This document shows, in pieces, positions 36,415 through 47,658 of a stretch of DNA of 64,000 nt. The stretch is from Citrobacter gillenii. GTDB taxonomy: Bacteria > Pseudomonadota > Gammaproteobacteria > Enterobacterales > Enterobacteriaceae. How positions within the stretch are numbered: position 1 is the first letter of the stretch; the number at the start of each line of letters is the position of its first letter. The translations under genes and the position numbers were made by a program. The notes under the pieces are model-generated. The model ran no database searches. It saw only the letters and a program-made list of their open reading frames with translations, and was not told the DNA's origin. Location: the NCBI RefSeq assembly GCF_013337685.1, contig NZ_SUQN01000003.1, positions 310,001 through 374,000 of the forward strand, written 5' to 3'.

Positions 36415-36931
36415 GCCCATGACGAAATGCGAGCACAGCCTGGCGGCACTGTTCCGTCACATGCTCGATGTCATGGTTCACGTCGATGCGGGCAATATCG
36501 CGTTCATCTTCCTGCGGGCACTCCAGCGCGTCGAACTGGCTTTTTAGTAATCCCACCGGCATAAAATGCCCTGCCCGACGCTGCATGCGCGCCAAAATAG
36601 TCTCGTAATCGCCATCCAGCCACAAAAAATGCACATTCGGGCTGCCCTGGCGCAATATATCGCGATACTGTTTTTTTAATGACGAGCAGACAATAAATCC
36701 GGTTTCATTCTTTTTATACAGGCTGTATGACGCGTCATTTAACCGTTCTAACCACGGCAGCCGGTCTTCATCAGTTAATGGAATACCTTCCGACATTTTA
36801 TCAATATTTTTGGCGGGATGGAGATCGTCACCATCTATGAATTTAGCGGATAATACGGCGGCAACTTTGCTGCCAATGAGTGATTTACCGCTACCAGAAA
36901 CGCCCATCAAAATATAACTTTCCCCAGCCAT
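36410..36931 (-). CDS. idnK: D-gluconate kinase IdnK
   Basis: The 173-residue kinase has a P-loop (GVSGSGKSLIG), DGDDLHPAKN and GIPLTDEDRLPWL, all typical of GntK/IdnK gluconokinases. It phosphorylates gluconate, the end product of idonate oxidation, to 6-phosphogluconate. It is divergent from idnD and shares the control region at 36932-37148. It is somewhat shorter at the C-terminus than E. coli IdnK as I remember it. Confidence 0.9.
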   Translation of the reverse strand: MAGESYILMGVSGSGKSLIGSKVAAVLSAKFIDGDDLHPAKNIDKMSEGIPLTDEDRLPWLERLNDASYSLYKKNETGFIVCSSLKKQYRDILRQGSPNVHFLWLDGDYETILARMQRRAGHFMPVGLLKSQFDALECPQEDERDIARIDVNHDIEHVTEQCRQAVLAFRHGQ

Positions 36932-37033
36932 CTAAAAAACTCCAGATTCATATTCCATGGCGCGATATTACGCCTTGCTGATGAGGGAATTCACGCTTTT
37001 TCAGTACCACTGAGCAGATTTATAAGGCGCATC

Positions 37034-37050
37034 ACGTTATGCGTAACATT
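37034..37050. promoter_or_regulatory. GntR/IdnR-type operator
   Basis: The minus-strand sequence AATGTTACGCATAACGT is a near-palindrome of the GntR/IdnR operator type and lies between divergent idnK and idnD. Confidence 0.6.
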
Positions 37051-37070
37051 GTAGTGTAACAATTTTCCAG

Positions 37071-37086
37071 CGTGATCCTCATCACA
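37071..37086. promoter_or_regulatory. CRP-type site upstream of idnD
   Basis: CGTGA, six bases, TCACA matches the CRP consensus TGTGA-N6-TCACA at nine of ten positions. Catabolite control of the idonate genes is known in E. coli. Confidence 0.6.
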
Positions 37087-37148
37087 AATAATAACAATTA
37101 AAACCGTTTAAATGCTGCCGAGGTTACTACCTGACCAGTGAGGAATTT

Positions 37149-38192
37149 ATGCAAGTCAAAACCCAATCCTGCGTTGTCGCGGGTAAGAAAGCTGTTGCCA
37201 TTACCGACCAAAATATTGAATGGAATAATAAAGGAACGTTAGTGCAAATTACCCGCGGGGGAATTTGTGGTTCCGATTTACATTATTATCAGGAAGGCAA
37301 AGTCGGTAATTTTACCGTTAAAGCACCAATGATTTTAGGCCATGAAGTTATTGGTAAAGTGGTCCAGAGTGATTCACCTGAATTACATGAAGGTCAGTCG
37401 GTGGCGATTAACCCGTCGAAGCCCTGCGGCCACTGCAAATACTGTCTGCAGCATGAAGAAAATCAGTGTACGGAAATGCGATTTTTTGGCAGCGCCATGT
37501 ATTTTCCCCATGTTGACGGCGGCTTTACCCGGTTTAAAACCGTCGATACCGCACAGTGCATCCCCTACCCGCAGCAGGCCGATGAAAAAGTCATGGCCTT
37601 TGCCGAACCGCTGGCGGTAGCAATCCATGCAGCGCATGAAGCGGGCGACCTGCAGGGTAAACGCGTGTTTATCTCCGGCGTTGGGCCAATTGGCTGCCTG
37701 ATCGTCAGCGCAGTGAAAACGCTCGGCGCAGCAGAAATCGTCTGTGCAGACGTCAGCCCGCGTTCGCTTTCGCTGGCGCAACAGATGGGCGCAGACACGC
37801 TGATTAATCCGCAACAAGACTCGCTCGACGCGTGGAAAAAAGAGAAAGGCTATTTTGACGTCAGCTTCGAAGTCTCCGGCCATCCTTCCTCAATCACCAC
37901 CTGTCTGGAAGTCACCCGCGCGAAAGGCGTGATGGTGCAGGTCGGCATGGGCGGCGCGGTACCAGAGTTCCCGATGATGATGCTGATCGGCAAAGAGATC
38001 GCGCTTAAAGGCTCGTTCCGCTTTACCACCGAATTCAATACCGCGGTGTCGTGGCTAGCAAATAACGTTATCGATCCGCTGCCGTTACTCAGCGCCGAAT
38101 ATCCGTTTACCGACCTTGAACAGGCGCTGATCTTCGCCGGGGATAAAACCCAGGCGGCGAAAGTCCAGCTCGTTTTTGAAGACATAAAATAA
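37149..38192 (+). CDS. idnD: L-idonate 5-dehydrogenase
   Basis: The 347-residue zinc-dependent dehydrogenase has CGSDLHYY, GHEVIGK, structural cysteines CGHCKYC and the nucleotide-binding GVGPIGCL. It oxidises L-idonate to 5-ketogluconate in the cytoplasm. It is the first gene of the rightward idnDOT operon, with idnO 11 bases downstream. Confidence 0.93.
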   Translation: MQVKTQSCVVAGKKAVAITDQNIEWNNKGTLVQITRGGICGSDLHYYQEGKVGNFTVKAPMILGHEVIGKVVQSDSPELHEGQSVAINPSKPCGHCKYCLQHEENQCTEMRFFGSAMYFPHVDGGFTRFKTVDTAQCIPYPQQADEKVMAFAEPLAVAIHAAHEAGDLQGKRVFISGVGPIGCLIVSAVKTLGAAEIVCADVSPRSLSLAQQMGADTLINPQQDSLDAWKKEKGYFDVSFEVSGHPSSITTCLEVTRAKGVMVQVGMGGAVPEFPMMMLIGKEIALKGSFRFTTEFNTAVSWLANNVIDPLPLLSAEYPFTDLEQALIFAGDKTQAAKVQLVFEDIK

Positions 38193-38203
38193 GGAATAGC
38201 ATG

Positions 38204-38968
38204 ATGAACGATCTTTTTTCACTGGATGGCAAAAATATTCTGATCACCGGTTCGGCGCAGGGTATTGGTTATTTACTGGCGACCGGGCTGGGCAAATATG
38301 GCGCGCAGATCATCGTCAATGATATTACGCCGGAACGCGCAGAAGCCGCCGTGGCAAAACTGCAGCAGGAAGGGATCCGCGCCGTTGCCGCGCCTTTCAA
38401 TGTTACGCATAAACAGGATATCGACGCCGCCATTGACCATATCGAAAAAGATATTGGCCCGATTGATGTGTTGGTGAATAACGCCGGTATCCAGCGCCGT
38501 CATCCGTTCACCGAGTTCCCGGAACAGGACTGGAACGACGTGATTGCGGTGAACCAGACGGCAGTATTCCTGGTGTCGCAGGCGGTCACTCGTCGCATGG
38601 TGGAACGCCAGGCCGGGAAAGTCATCAACATCTGCTCCATGCAGAGCGAACTGGGCCGCGACACCATCACGCCATATGCCGCCTCAAAAGGGGCGGTAAA
38701 AATGCTCACCCGTGGGATGTGCGTTGAGCTGGCGCGCCACAATATCCAGGTCAACGGCATCGCGCCGGGCTACTTCAAAACCGAGATGACCAAAGCGCTG
38801 GTCGAAGACGAAGCCTTCACCGCCTGGCTGTGCAAACGGACGCCGGCCGCGCGCTGGGGCGATCCGCAGGAGTTGATCGGCGCGGCGGTCTTCCTCTCGT
38901 CCAAAGCATCCGATTTTGTTAACGGACACCTGCTGTTTGTCGATGGCGGCATGCTGGTCGCCGTCTGA
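38204..38968 (+). CDS. idnO: 5-keto-D-gluconate 5-reductase
   Basis: The 254-residue short-chain dehydrogenase has the NAD(P) motif TGSAQGIG, NNAG, and the catalytic YAASK tetrad segment. It reduces 5-ketogluconate to gluconate. Two adjacent ATG codons (38201, 38204) follow AAGGA; the second matches the E. coli start. A terminator-like hairpin lies between this gene and idnT. Confidence 0.92.
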   Translation: MNDLFSLDGKNILITGSAQGIGYLLATGLGKYGAQIIVNDITPERAEAAVAKLQQEGIRAVAAPFNVTHKQDIDAAIDHIEKDIGPIDVLVNNAGIQRRHPFTEFPEQDWNDVIAVNQTAVFLVSQAVTRRMVERQAGKVINICSMQSELGRDTITPYAASKGAVKMLTRGMCVELARHNIQVNGIAPGYFKTEMTKALVEDEAFTAWLCKRTPAARWGDPQELIGAAVFLSSKASDFVNGHLLFVDGGMLVAV

Positions 38969-38989
38969 TACAACACAACGCAACATCAC

Positions 38990-39013
38990 GCAGCGCCCTG
39001 GCGCTGCATTTTT
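38990..39013 (+). terminator. Intra-operon terminator-like hairpin between idnO and idnT
   Basis: GCAGCGC and GCGCTGC arms around CCTG are followed by ATTTTT. It may reduce transcription into idnT. Confidence 0.55.
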
Positions 39014-39050
39014 GGCACACCACTCTACATAATTTATAAGAGAAAAGATT

Positions 39051-40370
39051 ATGCCATTAATTATTATTGCGGCAGGCGTCGCGCTGCTCCTGGTCCTGAT
39101 GATTGGCTTTAAAGTTAACGGCTTTATTGCTCTGGTCCTGGTAGCGGCGGTCGTCGGTTTTGCCGAAGGGATGGATGCCCAGGCCGTTCTGCACTCAATA
39201 CAAAATGGGATCGGCGGTACGCTTGGCGGGCTGGCGATGATCCTCGGGTTCGGCGCCATGCTCGGAAAGCTAATCTCCGATACCGGCGCAGCCCAGCGCA
39301 TCGCCACTACGCTGATTGGCACGTTCGGTAAAAAACGCGTGCAGTGGGCGCTGGTCATTACCGGGCTGGTCGTCGGTCTGGCGATGTTCTTCGAAGTCGG
39401 TTTTGTTCTGCTGCTGCCGCTGGTGTTTACGGTGGTGGCCTCATCCGGACTGCCGCTGCTGTACGTCGGCGTGCCGATGGTGGCGGCGCTGTCCGTGACC
39501 CACTGTTTTCTGCCGCCTCATCCGGGACCAACGGCGATTGCCACGATCTTCGAGGCCAACCTTGGCACCACGCTGCTGTACGGCTTTATCATTACTATCC
39601 CGACGGTGATTGTCGCCGGGCCGCTGTTCTCCAAGCTGCTGACCCGCTTTGAGAAAGCGCCGCCGGAAGGCTTATTTAACCCTCACTTGTTCACCGAAGA
39701 AGAGATGCCGTCGTTCTGGAACAGTATCTTTGCCGCGGTTATCCCGGTCATACTGATGGCGGTCGCCGCAGTGTGCGAAATTACGCTACCGAAGACCAAC
39801 AGCGTGCGGGTGTTCTTTGAGTTTATCGGTAACCCTGCTGTCGCCTTGTTTATTGCCATCGTCCTCGCCATTTTCACCCTTGGCCGTCGTAACGGACGTA
39901 CGATCGAGCAAATAATGGATATCATTGGCGACTCTATCGGCGCCATCGCCATGATTGTGTTTATCATCGCCGGCGGTGGGGCGTTTAAGCAGGTGTTGGT
40001 CGACAGCGGCGTGGGCCAGTATATCTCGCACCTGATGACCGGTACCTCACTCTCTCCGCTGCTGATGTGCTGGACGGTCGCGGCGTTGCTGCGCATCGCG
40101 CTCGGTTCAGCCACCGTGGCGGCGATTACTACCGCGGGCGTGGTGCTGCCGATTATTAACGTCACCCATGCCGATCCGGCGCTGATGGTGCTGGCAACCG
40201 GTGCGGGCAGCGTGATTGCTTCCCACGTTAACGATCCGGGATTCTGGCTGTTTAAAGGCTATTTTAATCTCAGCGTCGGCGAAACGTTGCGCACCTGGAC
40301 AGTCATGGAAACGTTGATTTCCATTATGGGACTCCTTGGGGTTCTGGCGCTTAACGCCATTCTGCATTAG
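39051..40370 (+). CDS. idnT: L-idonate/gluconate permease
   Basis: The 439-residue protein is a GntP-family H+ symporter with about 12 hydrophobic segments and the family blocks HCFLPPHPGPTA and ASHVNDPGFWLFK. It imports L-idonate, 5-ketogluconate and gluconate. It follows idnO and precedes idnR. Confidence 0.92.
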   Translation: MPLIIIAAGVALLLVLMIGFKVNGFIALVLVAAVVGFAEGMDAQAVLHSIQNGIGGTLGGLAMILGFGAMLGKLISDTGAAQRIATTLIGTFGKKRVQWALVITGLVVGLAMFFEVGFVLLLPLVFTVVASSGLPLLYVGVPMVAALSVTHCFLPPHPGPTAIATIFEANLGTTLLYGFIITIPTVIVAGPLFSKLLTRFEKAPPEGLFNPHLFTEEEMPSFWNSIFAAVIPVILMAVAAVCEITLPKTNSVRVFFEFIGNPAVALFIAIVLAIFTLGRRNGRTIEQIMDIIGDSIGAIAMIVFIIAGGGAFKQVLVDSGVGQYISHLMTGTSLSPLLMCWTVAALLRIALGSATVAAITTAGVVLPIINVTHADPALMVLATGAGSVIASHVNDPGFWLFKGYFNLSVGETLRTWTVMETLISIMGLLGVLALNAILH

Positions 40371-40380
40371 TTCGGCATTA

Positions 40381-40408
40381 CCGGGGAGCACAAGCCAGCG
40401 CTCCCCGG
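40381..40408. repeat. Intercistronic hairpin between idnT and idnR
   Basis: Nine-base arms CCGGGGAGC and GCTCCCCGG (40381-40389, 40400-40408) have no T tract after them, so this is more likely an mRNA-stabilising hairpin than a terminator. Confidence 0.5.
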
Positions 40409-40421
40409 CTCAGGAGAGAAG

Positions 40422-41420
40422 ATGAGGAACCACAGAATTTCTTTGCAAGATATCGCCACCCTGGCGGGTGTGACCAAAATGACGGTGAGTCGCTACATCC
40501 GCTCGCCGAAAAAAGTCGCAAAGGAAACCGGCGAGCGCATCGCGCAGATAATGGAGGAGATTAACTACATCCCCAACCGCGCGCCGGCAATGCTGTTGAA
40601 CGCGCAAAGCTATACGCTCGGCGTGCTGATCCCCTCGTTTCAAAACCAGCTGTTTGCCGACATTCTGGCGGGGATTGAATCCGTGACCTCGGACCATAAC
40701 TATCAAACGCTGATCGCCAACTACAATTACGATCGGGAGTCCGAGGAAGAATCGGTTATCAACCTGCTGTCGTACAACATCGACGGCATTATTCTTTCCG
40801 AGAAATATCACACTTTACGTACCGTGAAGTTTCTGCGTTCAGCGACTATTCCGGTGGTTGAGCTGATGGATATCCAGGGCGATCGTCTGGATATGGAGGT
40901 GGGATTCGATAACCGCCAGGCGGCGTTTGATATGGTCAGCACCATGCTGGATAAACGCCCGCGCCACAAAATCCTGTATCTGGGTTCGAAAGACGACGTC
41001 CGTGACGAGCAGCGCTATCGCGGCTATTGCGATGCCATGACTCGCCGGGGTCTGGAACCACTGCGCGTGAATCCGCGCGCCATCTCCTCCATCCATCTCG
41101 GTACCCAGATGATGCGTGACGCGCTGGCTGCGCACCCGGATGTAGACGGCGTGTTCTGTACCAACGACGATATTGCGATGGGCGCGCTGCTGCTGTGCCG
41201 CGAGCGCGATCTGGCTGTGCCGGAGCAGATCTCGATTGCCGGATTCCACGGGCTGGAAATGGGCAGGCAGATGATCCCAAGCCTCGCGAGCGTGATCACC
41301 CCACGTTTCGACATTGGTCGCATGGCGGCGCAGATGTTGCTCAGTAAAATCAAGAACAACGACCATAACCACAACACCGTAGATTTGGGATATCAGATTT
41401 ATCACGGCAATACGCTTTAA
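40422..41420 (+). CDS. idnR: Idonate regulator IdnR (LacI family)
   Basis: The 332-residue protein has a LacI-type helix-turn-helix (SLQDIATLAGVTKMTVSRYI) and a periplasmic-binding-like effector domain. In E. coli it activates the idn genes with idonate or 5-ketogluconate and also influences the gnt genes. It is the last gene in line with idnDOT. Confidence 0.92.
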   Translation: MRNHRISLQDIATLAGVTKMTVSRYIRSPKKVAKETGERIAQIMEEINYIPNRAPAMLLNAQSYTLGVLIPSFQNQLFADILAGIESVTSDHNYQTLIANYNYDRESEEESVINLLSYNIDGIILSEKYHTLRTVKFLRSATIPVVELMDIQGDRLDMEVGFDNRQAAFDMVSTMLDKRPRHKILYLGSKDDVRDEQRYRGYCDAMTRRGLEPLRVNPRAISSIHLGTQMMRDALAAHPDVDGVFCTNDDIAMGALLLCRERDLAVPEQISIAGFHGLEMGRQMIPSLASVITPRFDIGRMAAQMLLSKIKNNDHNHNTVDLGYQIYHGNTL

Positions 41421-41499
41421 GTCATTTTCTCTCCCCTGCGCATATTCTCTTTCATCGACATTGCCTATACTCCAGGCAGGATAAATGGAGGAAATCTCA

Positions 41500-43002
41500 A
41501 TGAGCGCACCCCTGTTAATTGCCCGCACGCCGGACACCGAACTGTTTTTACTGCCTGGCATGGCCAACCGCCACGGGCTGATTACCGGCGCGACCGGGAC
41601 CGGTAAAACCGTCACCTTGCAGAAGCTGGCCGAATCGCTGTCGGAGATCGGCGTGCCGGTGTTTATGGCCGATGTTAAAGGCGACTTAACCGGCGTGGCG
41701 CAGGCAGGACAGGCGTCTGAAAAGCTGCTGACCCGTCTGAACAACATCGGTATTACCGACTGGCAGCCGCATGATAATCCGGTCACGGTGTGGGATATCT
41801 TCGGTGAGAAAGGTCACCCGGTGCGCGCCACGGTATCGGACCTCGGCCCGCTGCTGCTGGCCCGCCTGCTGAACCTGAACGATGTGCAGTCCGGCGTGCT
41901 GGATATTATCTTCCGCATTGCCGATGACCAGGGGCTGTTGCTGCTCGATTTCAAAGACCTGCGAGCCATTACCCAGTACATCGGTGATAACGCCAAATCC
42001 TTCCAGAATCAGTACGGCAACATCAGCAGCGCCTCGGTCGGGGCTATCCAGCGCGGGCTGCTGTCGCTGGAGCAACAGGGCGCGGCGCACTTCTTTGGCG
42101 AGCCGATGCTGGATATCAAAGACTGGATGCGCACCGACGCCAGCGGCAAGGGGATAATCAATATCCTTAGCGCAGAAAAACTGTACCAGATGCCCAAACT
42201 GTACGCCGCCAGCCTGCTATGGATGCTCTCCGAGCTGTACGAGCAGTTGCCGGAAGCGGGCGATCTGGAAAAACCCAAGCTGGTGTTCTTCTTCGACGAA
42301 GCCCATCTGTTGTTCAACGATGCCCCGCAGGTATTGCTGGATAAAATCGAACAGGTGATCCGCCTTATCCGCTCGAAAGGCGTCGGCGTGTGGTTCGTGT
42401 CGCAAAACCCCGCCGATATTCCGGACAACGTGCTCGGTCAGTTGGGTAACCGCGTGCAGCACGCCCTGCGCGCGTTCACGCCCAAAGACCAGAAGGCGGT
42501 GAAAACCGCGGCACAAACCATGCGCGCCAATCCGGCATTTGATACCGAAAAAGCCATTCAGGAACTGGGGACCGGCGAGGCGCTAATCTCGTTCCTCGAT
42601 GCCAAAGGCAGTCCGTCGGTGGTGGAGCGGGCGATGGTCATTGCGCCGTGCTCACGCATGGGACCGGTAACCGACGATGAGCGCAATGGGCTGATTAATC
42701 ACTCCGCGCTGTACGGTAAATATGAAGAAGAGGTTGACCGTGAGTCGGCCTATGAGCGCTTACAGCAAGGCGTGCAGGCCAGTACTGAGCAGCAAAACAC
42801 ACCTCCCGCCAACGGCAAAGCAGTCGCAGTGGACGACGGTATTCTCGGCGGGCTGAAGGATATCTTGTTTGGCAGCACCGGGCCGCGCGGCGGCAAGCGT
42901 GATGGTGTGGTGCAGAGCGTGGCGAAAAGCGCGGCGCGTCAGGTCACCAATCAGATTATTCGTGGCATGTTGGGAAGTTTGATGGGCGGAAGAAAACGCT
43001 AG
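41500..43002 (+). CDS. yjgR: YjgR, DUF853 HerA-like ATPase
   Basis: From ATG at 41500, eight bases after GGAGG, the product has 500 residues, the same length as E. coli YjgR. It has a P-loop GATGTGKT, Walker [13 protein letters not shown] and the DUF853 pattern throughout. It is related to HerA/FtsK translocases. The biological role is not established. It stands alone between idnR and REP repeats. Confidence 0.9.
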   Translation: MSAPLLIARTPDTELFLLPGMANRHGLITGATGTGKTVTLQKLAESLSEIGVPVFMADVKGDLTGVAQAGQASEKLLTRLNNIGITDWQPHDNPVTVWDIFGEKGHPVRATVSDLGPLLLARLLNLNDVQSGVLDIIFRIADDQGLLLLDFKDLRAITQYIGDNAKSFQNQYGNISSASVGAIQRGLLSLEQQGAAHFFGEPMLDIKDWMRTDASGKGIINILSAEKLYQMPKLYAASLLWMLSELYEQLPEAGDLEKPKLVFFFDEAHLLFNDAPQVLLDKIEQVIRLIRSKGVGVWFVSQNPADIPDNVLGQLGNRVQHALRAFTPKDQKAVKTAAQTMRANPAFDTEKAIQELGTGEALISFLDAKGSPSVVERAMVIAPCSRMGPVTDDERNGLINHSALYGKYEEEVDRESAYERLQQGVQASTEQQNTPPANGKAVAVDDGILGGLKDILFGSTGPRGGKRDGVVQSVAKSAARQVTNQIIRGMLGSLMGGRKR

Positions 43003-43017
43003 TGCCTGTGTTACTTT

Positions 43018-43118
43018 GCCAGATAAGGCGTTAACGCCTTATCTGGCCTACGGGTCCTGAGTAGGCTGGATAAGCGCAGCGCCATCCGGCACTGCGTGTG
43101 ACGTTGCCGGATGGCGGG
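43018..43118. repeat. REP/BIME repeats between yjgR and lptG
   Basis: Inverted GCCGGATGGCG-type units (GCGCCATCCGGCA and TTGCCGGATGGCG) and a long AAGGCGTTAACGCCTT palindrome sit between two convergent genes. Confidence 0.75.
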
Positions 43119-43124
43119 CTGTAA

Positions 43125-44207
43125 TTACGATTTACGCAGCATCAGCCACAGGCTTATCAGGAAGAAGCTGGCACTTGGCAGCAGCGCCCCGATAATCGGT
43201 GGAATACCGTATACCAGCGTCAGCGGACCAAAGATCTGGTCCAGCACGTAGAACACGAAACCGAAGCTAATCCCCGTCACTACACGCACGCCCATCGGCA
43301 CACTACGCAGCGGGCCAAAGATGAACGACAGCGCCATCAGCATCATCACCGCCACGGACAGCGGCTGGAAGACTTTGCTCCACATGTTGAGCTGGTAGCG
43401 TCCGGCGTCCTGGCCGCTGGACTTCAGGTACTTCACGTAATTATGCAGACCGCTGATCGACAGCGCATCCGGATCCAGCGCCACGACACCGAGTTTGTCT
43501 GGCGTGAGGTTGGTCTTCCAGGTGCCGCTCACGGTTTGTGAACCGGTAACCTGCTTCGGATCCTGCAGGTTGGACTCATCCACCTGCGACAGACGCCAGA
43601 CCTTATTGTCTTTATCAAATTTGGCAGACGCCGCATAGCGCACGGACTGCAAACGACGCTGGTCGTTAAAGGTATAAATACTGATACCCCCTAACTCTTC
43701 GTCGCCTTTCACCCGCTCAATGTAGACAAAGCTGTCGCCGTCTTTCGCCCACAGCCCTTGCTGGGTAGACAGCAGCGAGCCACCGTACATCTGCTGTGCG
43801 CGGTAGTTACGCGCCATCTGTTCACCCTGCGGCGCAACCCATTCCCCGATGGCCATCGTCAACAGCACCAGCGGAATAGCGGTTTTCATCACCGACAGCG
43901 CAACCTGCATGCGGGTAAAACCAGACGCCTGCATCACCACCAGTTCACTGCGCTGGGCCAGCATGCCCAATCCCAGCAGCGCGCCGAGCAGCGCCGCCAT
44001 CGGGAAGAAGATCTGAATGTCTTTAGGGGCACTGAGCAGCGTATACAGCCCGGCCCCCATCGCGTCGTAGCTCCCCTGCCCGGCCTTTTTCAACTGGTCA
44101 ACAAACTTGATGATGCCGGAGAGCGACACCAGCATGAACAACGTCATCATGATGGTGGTGAAAATGGTTTTACCGATATAGCGGTCAAGTACACCAAAGG
44201 GCTGCAT
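43125..44207 (-). CDS. lptG: LPS export permease LptG
   Basis: The 360-residue inner-membrane protein has the LptF/LptG permease layout: N-terminal hydrophobic segments, a central periplasmic beta-rich domain and C-terminal hydrophobic segments. With LptF and the ATPase LptB it extracts lipopolysaccharide from the inner membrane and feeds it to LptC. Its ATG overlaps the lptF stop by one base. Confidence 0.95.
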   Translation of the reverse strand: MQPFGVLDRYIGKTIFTTIMMTLFMLVSLSGIIKFVDQLKKAGQGSYDAMGAGLYTLLSAPKDIQIFFPMAALLGALLGLGMLAQRSELVVMQASGFTRMQVALSVMKTAIPLVLLTMAIGEWVAPQGEQMARNYRAQQMYGGSLLSTQQGLWAKDGDSFVYIERVKGDEELGGISIYTFNDQRRLQSVRYAASAKFDKDNKVWRLSQVDESNLQDPKQVTGSQTVSGTWKTNLTPDKLGVVALDPDALSISGLHNYVKYLKSSGQDAGRYQLNMWSKVFQPLSVAVMMLMALSFIFGPLRSVPMGVRVVTGISFGFVFYVLDQIFGPLTLVYGIPPIIGALLPSASFFLISLWLMLRKS

Positions 44208-45307
44208 TATACCGCTCCTTTACGCAGAAAACGGGCACGCAAGCGGCGCACAGGCACCGTATCCCACAGGTTAAGCGCAATCGCCAGAGCCAGATAACTC
44301 AGGTTAACCGTCCACATCCAGAACACTGGATCCAGTTTCCCTTTGCCGCCGTTCGACTTCAGTGAGGTCTGGATCAGGAAGAACATCAGATACAGCAGCA
44401 TGGCGGGCAGCATCGACAGTACGCGTCCCTGACGTGGATTCACCACACTCAGCGGTACCACCATCAGCGCCATCATCGCCACCGTGAATACTAACGTGAT
44501 ACGCCAGTGCAGCTCCGCACGGGCGCGATCGGTGTCGGTCGTCCACAGCGTGTGCATGTCCATCTGGTCGGTATCGTTCGGATCCAGCGCCACGGCCTGA
44601 TGGCCAATAATTGCCTGATAGTCCTTGAAGTCGGTAATGCGGAAGTCACGCAGCAGCGCGGTCCCTTCAAAGCGCGTACCTTCGTTCAGCGACACCACCT
44701 GGGAGCCATCGCGCAGTTGCGTCAGATGTCCGGAATCGGCCACGACCACGGAAGGACGGGCGTTACCTTTTGGGCGGATCTGCGCGAGGAACACATCTTT
44801 GAAATTACTGCCATCGACGCTTTCGATAAACAGCACCGAGCTGCCGTTAGTGGCCTGCTGGAACTGTCCCTGCGCGAGTGCCGCCATGCCGGGGTTCGCT
44901 TTCGCTTCCGCCAGCACTTCGTCCTGATGCTTTGAAGACCAGGGCCCCGCCCACATCACGTTGATCGCCGCAAAGATACTGGTAAACAGCGCCAGCACCA
45001 TCGCCGCTTTCACCAGTACGGCCTTACTCAGCCCGCAGGCGTGCATCACCGTAATTTCACTTTCGGTATACAGTTTGCCCAGCGTCATGAGCAGCCCGAG
45101 GAACAGGCTTAATGGCAAGATAAGTTGCGCCATTTCTGGCACGCCCAGCCCCAGCAGCGAGAGCACCAGATTTGCCGGGATGTCACCGTCAACCGCCGCA
45201 CCGAGGATCCTGACCAGCTTTTGACAAAAGAAGATCAACAGCAGGATGAATAGGATCGCAAGTTGGCTTTTGAGCGTTTCCCGTACCAGATATCTTATGA
45301 TTATCAC
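44207..45307 (-). CDS. lptF: LPS export permease LptF
   Basis: The 366-residue inner-membrane permease starts MIIIRYLVRETLKSQ and has the same arrangement as LptG, with which it forms the LptB2FG transporter. It is divergent from pepA with 266 bases between them, as in E. coli. The gene is essential in E. coli. Confidence 0.95.
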   Translation of the reverse strand: MIIIRYLVRETLKSQLAILFILLLIFFCQKLVRILGAAVDGDIPANLVLSLLGLGVPEMAQLILPLSLFLGLLMTLGKLYTESEITVMHACGLSKAVLVKAAMVLALFTSIFAAINVMWAGPWSSKHQDEVLAEAKANPGMAALAQGQFQQATNGSSVLFIESVDGSNFKDVFLAQIRPKGNARPSVVVADSGHLTQLRDGSQVVSLNEGTRFEGTALLRDFRITDFKDYQAIIGHQAVALDPNDTDQMDMHTLWTTDTDRARAELHWRITLVFTVAMMALMVVPLSVVNPRQGRVLSMLPAMLLYLMFFLIQTSLKSNGGKGKLDPVFWMWTVNLSYLALAIALNLWDTVPVRRLRARFLRKGAV

Positions 45308-45570
45308 TTTAAATACGCCCGTAAAAACCCGTCTTTTGCAGGAAAATAGCTTGTTTCATGGCTTAAACGTCATTTATTCTCTTGAGTCGTCGAAATCGTC
45401 GCTAAGATCATTATACTCAACGGATCCACCTCTCAGAAATTGTTCTGACGTGCCAATGCCGTAATAACGTTAAGATTAACACGAAGTCACCGCAACAGCG
45501 GGTATGAGTTACGAAAGCTTGCAATTCTATCCGTAGCCACCGCCGTTGTCTTTAAGATTCAGGAGCGTAG

Positions 45571-47085
<1,515 letters not shown>

Positions 47086-47094
47086 GTTTGCTTG

Positions 47095-47182
47095 ATTGCC
47101 GGATGGCGCCGCATACGCGTCTTATCCGGCCTACAGTGAGTATTTAACCGTAGGCCGGATAAGCGTAGCGCCATCCGGCTTT
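47095..47182. repeat. REP/BIME repeats between pepA and holC
   Basis: Two inverted REP units (TTGCCGGATGGCG and GCGCCATCCGGC) flank CTTATCCGGCC and GGCCGGATAAG blocks. Confidence 0.85.
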
Positions 47183-47214
47183 GCATTTAAATCCACAACA
47201 AGAAGCCCCATATT

Positions 47215-47658
47215 ATGAGAAACGCAACGTTCTATCTTCTGGATAACGACACACAACAAGATGGCTTAAGCGCCGTTGAACAACTGGTGTGTGAAATTGC
47301 CGCAGAACGTTGGCGCGCGGGCAAGCGCGTACTGATCGCCTGTGAAGACGAAAAACAGGCTATTCGGCTGGATGAAGCGCTGTGGGCAAGACCGGCAGAA
47401 AGCTTCGTGCCGCATAATCTGGCGGGGGAAGGTCCGCGTGGCGGTGCTCCGGTCGAAATTGCCTGGCCAGAAAAACGCAACAGCAGCCCACGCGATCTGC
47501 TGATCAGTTTGCGCGTCGGCTTTGTAGATTTTGCCACCGCTTTCACAGAAGTGGTAGACTTCGTCCCTTATGAAGATTCTTTGAAACAATCGGCACGCGA
47601 GCGCTACAAAGCTTACCGCGTGGCTGGTTTTAACCTGAATACGGCAACCTGGAAATAA
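47215..47658 (+). CDS. holC: DNA polymerase III chi subunit
   Basis: The 147-residue protein matches HolC ([17 protein letters not shown], then [18 protein letters not shown]). Chi links the clamp loader, through psi, to single-stranded DNA-binding protein. Its stop TAATG overlaps the valS start by one base, as in E. coli. Confidence 0.95.
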   Translation: MRNATFYLLDNDTQQDGLSAVEQLVCEIAAERWRAGKRVLIACEDEKQAIRLDEALWARPAESFVPHNLAGEGPRGGAPVEIAWPEKRNSSPRDLLISLRVGFVDFATAFTEVVDFVPYEDSLKQSARERYKAYRVAGFNLNTATWK